Of a stretch of 10,134 bases of DNA, positions 1-5,920 are shown one piece after another. The DNA comes from an uncultured Bacteroidia bacterium (GTDB taxonomy: Bacteria > Bacteroidota > Bacteroidia > Bacteroidales > UBA932). The position numbers and the translations under genes are program-made. Position 1 is the stretch's first letter; each line of letters starts with the position of its first letter. The stretch lies in contig CACXHG010000082.1 in the NCBI GenBank assembly GCA_902767355.1, positions 1 to 10,134 of the forward strand, read 5' to 3'. The notes under the pieces are model-generated. The model was not told the origin of the DNA, searched no databases, and saw nothing but the letters and a program-made list of their open reading frames with translations.

Positions 1-1439
1 GAGAGGGTATGGTGGCCGTCGGGGATGTCATAGTTGAAATAGATTTCCTGCCTGAACTGGTTGGTTCCGAACGGGAGCATAACCCTCTGGCTCAGCTGAC
101 CGTCCAGATAGACCTCCACCTCGGCTTCGTACGGGTGCGGAGTATAACCCGGCGCCATCGCCATGACATTTCTGACAGCGACCCCGACCCCGTCGAAAGG
201 GACTTCTCCCAGTTTGTCAACGTCTTTGTGCAGGTATTGCTTGGGGCAGGGCCACAGCCCTTCGAACGACTGCTCGAAGCGCACTGTTTCGGGTGCCTGG
301 CGCCTGATTGTAACAGTGGAGCCGTCCACTTTGCCCCCATAGCGCTCGATGACCTTGAGCGCCTGACCCAGCGACAGGTCGCAGGCACGCCTGAAGGATA
401 TGTCGGTAAAGGCAAACTGCCGGTCGGCGACAATCTCCAGCGGAGTTTTCCATTCCTCAGGCAAAGCCTCGTAGCCGAGCATCGTGGCAAGGATTCCAGC
501 CGCGGAAGCCGGGTTGCAGTCGGAGTCCTGGCCGCAGCGCGTGGCAATGTCCACCGTCCTGGCAAAGTCTTTTTCTCCGTACAGCAGAGCGATGAGTATA
601 TATGCGCTGTTGATGACGGCATCTATGTTGATATTGCTGAAGGTGCCTTCCGGGCAGCCGATGTCAAAGCCGTATTCCTTGTTGACCAGCGCCCAGGTCA
701 GATGCCAGTCTTCCGGGTACCGGCTGTGCCAGCGGATGACATCGGCCATGCACGAGTGGTAGCGGCTCTCGGCTGGAATGGCCTTGAGGGCTTCGCTGAC
801 CACGTAATCCATATCGTCGCTCACAAATGCGAGCGAATACATATTGGCCACATAAACGCCTCCGTACCACCCGTCTCCGTAATTCATGATGTGGCCGATA
901 TCATCTGAGAAATGAGATGCCGCGGCGGGCAGGCCGGGGGACATGATGCCTGCATAGTCCGCCTCTATCTGGAAGTCGATGTCGTCTGCGTGCGGATTGT
1001 TCTTCCAATGGCCCGAGGCGGGAGGCATGATGCCGTGCAGGATATTGTATCGGGCGGCCTGGTTGGCGTGCCACAGCGGATAGCCGGCATTGGCGAAGGC
1101 CCTGGCAAATGATTCCACCGGAGCGTCGAGCCCCTCTTCTTCAAACACCTTTACAAAGGTGAGATCCATATAGACATCGTCGTACAGGCCGGGCGCATTG
1201 TCGTAATACCACTTCACGCAGCCGTCGTCCCACTTGATGGGAACGCTGTCGTGGATGAAGCCGGTGTATTGGAACTCGGTGGGACCGCCATAGGTGCAAC
1301 CCACGATCTGGCCGGCCCAGGCACCCTTGATCTTGTCTGCCAAAGTGCTGACATCCATTGTGATAAAGTCGGGCGAAGAGCCGCTTGAACAAGCCGACAG
1401 TGCGGCGATAAAAGACAGATAAAGGAGGAGACGTTTCAT
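1..1439 (-). CDS. ADP-ribosylglycohydrolase-fold lipoprotein (3' end cut by window)
   Basis: Read from the ATG at 1439, the frame stays open to the left edge (479 complete codons), so the C-terminus is missing. The N-terminus is a lipoprotein signal: MKRLLLYLSFIAALSAC with lipobox LSA|C at Cys17, then SSGSS, so the protein should be lipid-anchored in the envelope. The fold is assigned from two acidic motifs typical of the ADP-ribosylglycohydrolase/DraG family: DDVYMDLTF at residues 87-95, in place of the usual DDT-type motif, and QDSDCN followed by PASAAGILATMLG, with Asp305 and Asp307 as likely metal ligands. After about residue 380 comes a beta-rich region that looks like an added C-terminal domain. 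ADP-ribosyl hydrolysis is known for the family; the substrate of these exported Bacteroidota members is unknown to me, and a sugar or nucleoside substrate is equally possible. It follows a terminator, so it is probably transcribed separately from the upstream operon. No clear promoter or Shine-Dalgarno was seen. Confidence 0.8.
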   Translation of the reverse strand, partial: MKRLLLYLSFIAALSACSSGSSPDFITMDVSTLADKIKGAWAGQIVGCTYGGPTEFQYTGFIHDSVPIKWDDGCVKWYYDNAPGLYDDVYMDLTFVKVFEEEGLDAPVESFARAFANAGYPLWHANQAARYNILHGIMPPASGHWKNNPHADDIDFQIEADYAGIMSPGLPAAASHFSDDIGHIMNYGDGWYGGVYVANMYSLAFVSDDMDYVVSEALKAIPAESRYHSCMADVIRWHSRYPEDWHLTWALVNKEYGFDIGCPEGTFSNINIDAVINSAYILIALLYGEKDFARTVDIATRCGQDSDCNPASAAGILATMLGYEALPEEWKTPLEIVADRQFAFTDISFRRACDLSLGQALKVIERYGGKVDGSTVTIRRQAPETVRFEQSFEGLWPCPKQYLHKDVDKLGEVPFDGVGVAVRNVMAMAPGYTPHPYEAEVEVYLDGQLSQRVMLPFGTNQFRQEIYFNYDIPDGHHTL

Positions 1440-1468
1440 GGTCGCGCAAATAACACCGTCAAGTTAGC

Positions 1469-1499
1469 AAAAAAAACGGTACCTTGAAAGATACCGTTT
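1469..1499 (-). terminator. Intrinsic terminator after the ACT-domain gene
   Basis: Read on the minus strand, AAACGGTA (1499-1492) pairs with TACCGTTT (1481-1474) around a 10-nt loop, followed by a run of eight T (1476-1469, partly shared with the stem). It lies 35 nt past the ACT gene stop and 30 nt before the lipoprotein gene start, so it closes the trpB2-paaK-ACT operon. A second small hairpin, GCCTG / CAGGC (1516-1529), sits between the stop codon and this terminator. Confidence 0.8.
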
Positions 1500-1533
1500 C
1501 TTCTTTGCTCTGAGAGCCTGTGGCCAGGCGGCC

Positions 1534-1917
1534 CTACTCGGAGATGAGTTTCTCGCAGAGAGGGACGTTGTCCGGGCGGATAATGACCTTGGCTGTGCCG
1601 CACTGCGAGAAGGCGTACATATACTCGATGGAGATGCCGCCCTGCGAGAGACGGTTCATGTAGGGAGCAATGGCGCCCGGGGAGTCGGGGCACTCGAGGC
1701 ATACCACGTCGGTGGTGTTCACGGCAAAGCCGGCCGCGCGGAGCGCTTCCACGGCATGCTCGGTGTTGTCCACGATAAGCCGCAGGATGCCGAAGTCGGA
1801 ATTTTCACTTACGGTGAAGGCCTGCATATCTACGCCGGCCTGCCCGAGAATGTTGGTGACCTCGGTAAAGCGGCCGATCTTGTTCTGCAAAAAGATGGAT
1901 AGCTGTTTGATAATCAT
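1534..1917 (-). CDS. Tandem ACT-domain protein (Bt0572-like), probable amino acid sensor
   Basis: The 127-residue protein consists of two ACT domains and nothing else. The first is about residues 1-68 (MIIKQLSIFLQNKIGRFTEV..., with the G-R-F and GVDMQAF turns typical of ACT ligand sites). The second is about residues 69-127 (CLECPDSPGAIAPYMNRL...GISIEYMY). ACT domains bind amino acids and control enzymes or regulators; free-standing double-ACT proteins of this kind occur in Bacteroides (the Bt0572 type) and have no established role that I know. It is the last gene of the operon, starting 12 nt after the paaK stop, so the likely ligand is an aromatic amino acid and the likely partner is PaaK or TrpB2; this is inference. 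There is no membrane segment or DNA-binding domain, so it should be cytosolic. The start context GCACTATGAT is identical to that of paaK. A terminator follows. Confidence 0.85.
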   Translation of the reverse strand: MIIKQLSIFLQNKIGRFTEVTNILGQAGVDMQAFTVSENSDFGILRLIVDNTEHAVEALRAAGFAVNTTDVVCLECPDSPGAIAPYMNRLSQGGISIEYMYAFSQCGTAKVIIRPDNVPLCEKLISE

Positions 1918-1929
1918 AGTGCGAATATA

Positions 1930-3231
1930 CTATATTTTTCGTAAATCAACAACGTGTTTTGCCTTGCCGGCGCTGCGCTCGATGGCGTTGGGTTCAACCA
2001 CATGCACGTCGCATTTGATGCCTATTACGCTCGAAATCCGGCCTGTAATGGCCTTTATCAGGCTCTGGAACTGGCCGACCATGTCGCCGTAGCATTCGCT
2101 TCGCAGCTCTATGTCCAGACGGAAGGTGTCGGTGTTGTCCACGCGGTCCACCGTGATCAGGTACTGTCCATTGCACTCGGCAAACTCCATGATCACGGAT
2201 TCTATCTGGGTAGGGAAGACGTTCACGCCGCGGATGATGAGCATGTCGTCTGTGCGGCCCATGATCTTGTTCATGCGGACAGCCGTGCGGCCGCATTTGC
2301 AAGGGGCGTAATTGAGCGAAGTCAGGTCGCGGGTGCGATAGCGTATCACCGGCATGCCCTCTTTTGTTAGGGTCGTGAACACAAGTTCGCCCTGGTCGCC
2401 GTGGGGCAGCGGTTTGAGCGTCTGCGGGTCGATGATTTCCGGGAAGAACATGTCCTCCCAGATGTGGGTGCCGTCCTGGCACTCGCATTCGCCGCCCACG
2501 CCGGGGCCGCTGACTTCTGTCAGGCCGTAGATGTCATAGGCCTTGATGCCCAGTTTCTCCTCCAGTTCGGCGCGCATATTCTCGCTCCAGGGTTCCGCTC
2601 CGAAAGCGCCGGCCTTCAGGTGCATGTCCGACAGTTTGAAGTCTTCGCTCTTGTGCAGGCTCTCTGCCAGAAACAGGGCATAGGAGGGGGTGCAGCACAG
2701 GGCGGTCACTCCCAGATCCCTCATCAGCATCAGCTGCTTGGCCGTGTTGCCGCTGCTGGCGGGCAGCACCGAGCAGCCTATCCTGGTGGCGCCGTCGTGC
2801 GCCCCGAGACCGCCGGTGAAAAGCCCGTAGCCGTAGGCCACTTGCACTATGTCCTCTTTGGTTATGCCGTAAGCCGTCAGGCAGCGGGCCACGCCCTCGC
2901 TCCAACACTCCAGGTCGTGCTGGGTGTAGCCCGCCACAATGGGCTTGCCGGTGGTCCCGCTGGAGGCATGAAATCGCACAATCTCGCTCAAAGGTGCGGC
3001 AAAAGTGCCGGTTGGATAGTAGTCGCGCAGGTCCTGCTTGGACATGAACGGCAGTTTGGAGATGTCCTCAATGCCCTTTATGTCAGAAGGTTTGACCCCC
3101 GCAAAATCCATACGGTCGTGATAAAACTTGACATTGTCATAGGTGTATTTCACGATCTTTACCAGTCGTTCACTCTGCAGCCGTTCCAGCTCGGGACGCG
3201 GCATGCACTCCATTTCGGGATTCCACATCAT
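1930..3231 (-). CDS. paaK: Phenylacetate-CoA ligase family (PaaK), arylacetate activation
   Basis: This 433-residue adenylate-forming enzyme should convert an arylacetate, ATP and CoA to arylacetyl-CoA, AMP and PPi in the cytosol. Visible motifs are the phosphate-binding loop ASSGTTGKP (residues 89-97), YGLTE (235-239), RYRTRD (297-302) and GRTDDMLIIRGVNVFPTQIE (325 on), which marks the mobile C-terminal domain. The length of about 430 fits PaaK rather than longer acyl-CoA synthetases. Two close cysteine pairs, Cys249/Cys251 and Cys311/Cys313, could bind a metal; this is a suggestion. Start: two adjacent ATG codons, the first 5 nt after the trpB2 stop, so translation is probably coupled. No paa catabolic genes (paaABCDE, paaG, paaZ) are present. 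In many anaerobes PaaK sits with indolepyruvate ferredoxin oxidoreductase, where it serves arylacetates in aromatic amino acid metabolism. With TrpB2 upstream and a Trp-rich leader, indoleacetate or phenylacetate are both candidate substrates. Confidence 0.92.
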   Translation of the reverse strand: MMWNPEMECMPRPELERLQSERLVKIVKYTYDNVKFYHDRMDFAGVKPSDIKGIEDISKLPFMSKQDLRDYYPTGTFAAPLSEIVRFHASSGTTGKPIVAGYTQHDLECWSEGVARCLTAYGITKEDIVQVAYGYGLFTGGLGAHDGATRIGCSVLPASSGNTAKQLMLMRDLGVTALCCTPSYALFLAESLHKSEDFKLSDMHLKAGAFGAEPWSENMRAELEEKLGIKAYDIYGLTEVSGPGVGGECECQDGTHIWEDMFFPEIIDPQTLKPLPHGDQGELVFTTLTKEGMPVIRYRTRDLTSLNYAPCKCGRTAVRMNKIMGRTDDMLIIRGVNVFPTQIESVIMEFAECNGQYLITVDRVDNTDTFRLDIELRSECYGDMVGQFQSLIKAITGRISSVIGIKCDVHVVEPNAIERSAGKAKHVVDLRKI

Positions 3232-3236
3232 AGTGC

Positions 3237-4607
3237 TTACAGCTTAATCTGTTCTTCGAGTTCGTCTATATTGGCTTTGATATAGTCATCGCTGACCTCG
3301 CCGTTCACCAGGTTGCCGGCCAGATACTGGTCGTAGGCATAAATGTCAATCAGTCCGTGGCCGCTGAGATTGAAGAGGATGACCTTCTGCTCGCCGCGCT
3401 CGTCGCAGGCCTTGGCCTCGCGAATGGTGGCTGCAATGGCGTGGCAGGACTCGGGAGCGGGGATTATGCCCTCTGCCTTGGCAAAGATAAGGCCTTTCTC
3501 GAAAGTCTCCAGCTGAGGGATATCCACTGCCTCCACATAGCCGTCCTTGACCAGTTGGGTCACGATCATACCGGCACCGTGATAGCGCAGACCGCCGGCG
3601 TGGATGTTTGCAGGGCGGAAGTTGTGGCCCAGGGTGAACATGGGAATCAGCGGGGTGAAGCCGGCCTCGTCGCCAAAGTCATAGTGGAACACGCCCTTGG
3701 TGAATTTGGGGCAGGAGAGGGGCTCTGCCGCAATGAAGCGGGTGCCCTTGTGCTCGCCGGAGAAGGTGTGGCGCATGAACGGGAAGGCCAGGCCGCCGAA
3801 GTTGCTGCCGCCGCCGAAGCAGCCGATCACGATGTCGGGATATTCGCCCGCCATTTTCATCTGCTTCTCGGCTTCAAGTCCGATAATGCTCTGGTGCAGA
3901 GTTACATGGTTCAGTACGGAGCCGAGGGAGTAGCGGCAGTTGGGGGTATTCATGGCCAGCTCTACGGCCTCGCTGATGGCGGTACCCAGCGAACCCTGGT
4001 GGTTGGGATCCTTGGTGAGGATGTCCTTGCCGGCGCGGGTACTCATGGACGGCGACGCAATCACCTGTGCACCGTAGGTCTGCATAATGCTGCGGCGGTA
4101 GGGCTTCTGCTCGTAGGAAATCTTTACCATATATACGGCAGCCTCGAGGCCGAATACCTTTGCGGCATAGCTCAGGGCGGTGCCCCACTGGCCGGCGCCG
4201 GTCTCGGTGGTGACATTGGTGATGCCCTCTTTCTTGCAGTAATATGCCTGCGGCAGGGCGCTGTTGAGCTTGTGCGACCCCACGGGGCTCACACTTTCAT
4301 TTTTGAAGTATATGTGGCATTTGGTGCCGATAGCCTCTTCCAGTCCGTATGCGCGCACCAGAGGGGTGGAGCGGTAGGACTTATACAGGTCGCGGACCTC
4401 CTCCGGGATGTCTATCCAGCGGTCGGTCTGGTTGAGCTCCTGCTCGGAAGCAGTGCGTGTGAAGATGTGGGCCAGATCGTCTACAGTTACCGGCTGCTTG
4501 GTGGCGGGGTGCAGCATGGGCAGCGGCTTGTTGGGCATGTCTGCCTGGATGTTATACCATTGCCTGGGAATTTCTTCTTCCTGAAGGATAAATCGTTTGG
4601 TTGCCAT
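3237..4607 (-). CDS. trpB: Tryptophan synthase beta chain, TrpB2 type
   Basis: A 456-residue PLP enzyme expected to make L-tryptophan from indole and L-serine. The TrpB2 class is recognised from its N-terminal extension (IPRQWYNIQADMP, residues 13-25), RSTPLVRAYGLE (79-90), the PLP lysine in VGSHKLNSA (Lys113), the catalytic glutamate in ETGAGQWG (Glu135; classical TrpB1 has QHG here), and the phosphate-binding GCFGGGSNFGG. TrpB2 enzymes are longer than TrpB1 (about 400) and usually do not depend on TrpA. No trpA or other trp gene is beside it, which suits indole salvage or a stand-alone synthase rather than the main trp operon. It is the first structural gene after a leader peptide and terminator (4654-4804), 47 nt past the T-tract, and ends 5 nt before paaK. 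No Shine-Dalgarno is seen; the 5' flank is A/T-rich, as usual in Bacteroidota. Confidence 0.93.
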   Translation of the reverse strand: MATKRFILQEEEIPRQWYNIQADMPNKPLPMLHPATKQPVTVDDLAHIFTRTASEQELNQTDRWIDIPEEVRDLYKSYRSTPLVRAYGLEEAIGTKCHIYFKNESVSPVGSHKLNSALPQAYYCKKEGITNVTTETGAGQWGTALSYAAKVFGLEAAVYMVKISYEQKPYRRSIMQTYGAQVIASPSMSTRAGKDILTKDPNHQGSLGTAISEAVELAMNTPNCRYSLGSVLNHVTLHQSIIGLEAEKQMKMAGEYPDIVIGCFGGGSNFGGLAFPFMRHTFSGEHKGTRFIAAEPLSCPKFTKGVFHYDFGDEAGFTPLIPMFTLGHNFRPANIHAGGLRYHGAGMIVTQLVKDGYVEAVDIPQLETFEKGLIFAKAEGIIPAPESCHAIAATIREAKACDERGEQKVILFNLSGHGLIDIYAYDQYLAGNLVNGEVSDDYIKANIDELEEQIKL

Positions 4608-4653
4608 AGTTGTAAAGTTTAACTGTTTATAAGTGTTAATAATGTTTTCTTAC

Positions 4654-4684
4654 AAAAAAAGCCGATCCCATCAGGACCGGCCTT
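4654..4684 (-). terminator. Attenuator terminator upstream of trpB2
   Basis: On the minus strand, AAGGCCGGTCC (4684-4674) pairs with GGATCGGCTTT (4668-4658) around the loop TGATG, followed by a seven-T tract ending at 4654. The GC-rich core has 8 pairs including one G-U. The hairpin lies 33 nt after the stop codon of the leader peptide and 46 nt before the trpB2 ATG. It does not directly follow the asnA stop (about 190 nt away, beyond the leader ORF), so its position fits control of the downstream operon better than simple termination of asnA. Confidence 0.85.
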
Positions 4685-4717
4685 ATATGTTATTCTGTAT
4701 GTTTCCTTTATTGTACG

Positions 4718-4804
4718 CTACACGACAGGAAATGCACGCGAAGAAACACCTGATTGCCAAAACCAAGTGCGCCAAAAGAAGAAGCTGTTGACCAGTGTGT
4801 TCAT
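4718..4804 (-). CDS. Leader peptide rich in Trp and Phe (trpL-like)
   Basis: A 28-codon ORF starting ATG at 4804 and ending TAG at 4718-4720. The peptide begins MNTLVNS, continues FFFWRTWFWQSG (residues 8-19) and ends VSSRAFPVV. Trp is at positions 11, 14 and 16 and Phe at 8, 9, 10, 15 and 25. Such clustering of a rare residue in a tiny ORF immediately ahead of a terminator and a tryptophan synthase gene is the signature of an attenuation leader, whose translation rate reports charged tRNA. The Phe codons may add sensing of phenylalanine. No Shine-Dalgarno precedes it; the flank ACGACACGAA is A-rich. The ORF is too small to support by coding statistics, so the call rests on composition and position. 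The sequence is unlike enteric TrpL beyond the Trp codons. Confidence 0.75.
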   Translation of the reverse strand: MNTLVNSFFFWRTWFWQSGVSSRAFPVV

Positions 4805-4825
4805 TTCGTGTCGTATTTCTGATGA

Positions 4826-4857
4826 CAAAGGTTTGTAGAAAAAATTACAAATGCAAA
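4826..4857 (-). promoter_or_regulatory. Candidate Bacteroidota promoter for the leader and trpB2 operon
   Basis: On the minus strand TTTG (4857-4854) is followed after 20 nt by AACCTTTG (4833-4826), which matches five of six fixed positions of the Bacteroidota -7 element TAnnTTTG with the expected spacing to the -33 TTTG. Transcription would begin around 4820, giving a short untranslated stretch before the leader ATG at 4804. It lies in the AT-rich gap just after asnA. Inference from consensus only. Confidence 0.45.
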
Positions 4858-4873
4858 TAATTTTCGAAAAAAA

Positions 4874-5911
4874 TTAAATGAGCGGCATTCCGTGCTCGCG
4901 GCAGGCCGCTCTCATGGCCTCGGGCCAGATGCTGGCCTGGATCTCGCCGATGTGTCCTTTGCGCAGCAGGAACATGCACAGCCGGCTTTGCCCTATGCCG
5001 CCTCCGATACTCTGCGGAAGTTCTCCAGAGAGCAGCCGGCGGTGGAAATAGAGCTCTTTGCGGTGCAGCTGGCCGCTGATTTCGAGCTGGCGCATCAGGG
5101 CTTCGGAATCTACGCGTATGCCCATGGAAGAAATCTCGAACGCGCATTCCAGCACCGGGTTCCAGAGCAGGATGTCGCCGTTGAGGCCGGCGAGGCCATT
5201 TTCAGCAACCGTACTCCAGTCGTCGTAGTCCGGGGCGCGGCCGTCGTGCGGCTTGCCGTCGGACAGGGCGCCGCCTATGCCTATGATGAACACCGCACCG
5301 TATTTGCGGGCGACGGCGTTCTCCCTCTCCTTGGGGCTGAGGCCGGGGTAGAGGTCCAGCAGCTGCTGGGCATGGATATAAGTAATCTTGCGCGGCAGTA
5401 TGGGGCGTATCTTGGGATAGTGCTCATACACCATGTATTCTGTCTGCAGCAGCACGTTGTAGATGCCGTCCACGGCGCTCTTCAGATATGCCACGTTGCG
5501 GTCTTCGCTGCCCATCACCGCCTCCCAGTCCCACTGGTCCACATAGAGCGAGTGCAGGTTGTCCAGCGTCTCGTCCGGGCGGATGGCGTTCATGTCGGTG
5601 TATATGCCGTAGCCGCGCTCTATCTTGTATTCGGCGAGGGTCATCCTCTTCCATTTGGCCAGCGAGTGCACAATCTCGGCCCTGGCATCACCCATGTCGC
5701 CGATGGCAAAGGTCACAGGCCGCTCGATGCCGTTCAGGTCGTCGTTTATGCCCAGGCCGCTGGTCACGAAAAGCGGGGCGGTCACCCGCCTGAGGCGAAG
5801 CTGGGAAGCCAGGCTCTGCTGGAAAAAGTCCTTGATGCTCTTGATGGCCTGCTCTGTCTGGGACAGCGTCAGTATGGCCTTGTAGTTCTTGGGTAATATC
5901 AGATTGCTCAT
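4874..5911 (-). CDS. asnA: Aspartate-ammonia ligase (asparagine synthetase A)
   Basis: A 345-residue cytosolic enzyme that makes asparagine from aspartate, ammonia and ATP via a beta-aspartyl-AMP intermediate. It has the class II aminoacyl-tRNA synthetase fold: RVTAPLFV near residues 42-49, RPVTFAIGDMG (64-74), HSLAKWKR (83-89), VDQWDWE (124-130) and the class II motif-3-like SIGGGIGQSR (301-310). The length is close to the E. coli enzyme (330), so the gene looks complete. The ATG at 5911 is supported by a rare clear Shine-Dalgarno, AGGAAG, in the 9-nt gap after trmD, so the two are probably co-transcribed. No strong terminator follows the TAA; only an AT-rich inverted repeat (TTTTCGAAAA) is present, so some readthrough toward the trpB2 leader is possible. 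Confidence 0.97.
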   Translation of the reverse strand: MSNLILPKNYKAILTLSQTEQAIKSIKDFFQQSLASQLRLRRVTAPLFVTSGLGINDDLNGIERPVTFAIGDMGDARAEIVHSLAKWKRMTLAEYKIERGYGIYTDMNAIRPDETLDNLHSLYVDQWDWEAVMGSEDRNVAYLKSAVDGIYNVLLQTEYMVYEHYPKIRPILPRKITYIHAQQLLDLYPGLSPKERENAVARKYGAVFIIGIGGALSDGKPHDGRAPDYDDWSTVAENGLAGLNGDILLWNPVLECAFEISSMGIRVDSEALMRQLEISGQLHRKELYFHRRLLSGELPQSIGGGIGQSRLCMFLLRKGHIGEIQASIWPEAMRAACREHGMPLI

Positions 5912-5913
5912 AT

Positions 5914-5919
5914 CTTCCT
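5914..5919 (-). promoter_or_regulatory. Shine-Dalgarno-like site of asnA
   Basis: AGGAAG lies 2 nt before the asnA ATG, inside the 9-nt spacer after the trmD stop. It is the only convincing Shine-Dalgarno-like motif in the window and it supports the chosen start, though the spacing is shorter than ideal. Bacteroidota genes usually lack such sites. Confidence 0.4.
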
Positions 5920-5920
5920 G

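Larger units (their letters stand above)
4654..4804 (-). promoter_or_regulatory. Trp/Phe attenuation leader region of the trpB2-paaK-ACT operon
   Basis: The region combines a short aromatic-rich leader ORF (4804-4718) with an intrinsic terminator (4684-4654) before trpB2, the arrangement of ribosome-dependent attenuators such as those of enteric trp and phe operons. Alternative pairings found by eye: ATCAGG (4754-4749) with CCTGAT (4675-4670) at the top of the terminator; TTGGTTTTG in the Trp codons (4766-4758) with TAAGGCCGG (4685-4677), with several G-U pairs; and GTGTTTCTT (4749-4741) with AGGAAACAT (4707-4699). Which of them is the antiterminator cannot be settled by eye, and no long canonical 2:3 stem was found. 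Confidence 0.72.

Noticed and set aside
9..908. 299-residue plus-strand ORF and several smaller ones at the left end
   Set aside because: They lie opposite or out of frame with the lipoprotein gene, whose 479-codon open frame, lipobox and acidic motifs are convincing.
2401..3285. 294-residue plus-strand ORF opposite paaK
   Set aside because: Shadow of the PaaK reading frame; composition is that of reverse-complemented GC-rich codons and no domain is visible.
3357..4622. 421-residue plus-strand ORF opposite trpB2
   Set aside because: Antisense shadow: Gly/Ala/Val-rich with no recognisable motif, while the opposite strand encodes a complete TrpB2 with all catalytic residues.
4674..4684. The hairpin at 4654-4684 as simply the asnA terminator
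   Set aside because: It lies about 190 nt from the asnA stop, with a Trp-rich ORF and promoter-like element between, and just before trpB2. Partial termination of asnA readthrough remains possible.
4861..4873. AT-rich inverted repeat after asnA as a terminator
   Set aside because: TTTTCGAAAA has no GC stem, and it lies beside the trpB2 leader promoter; too weak to call.
4892..5896. 334-residue plus-strand ORF opposite asnA
   Set aside because: Shadow of AsnA, which is full length and motif-complete on the other strand.
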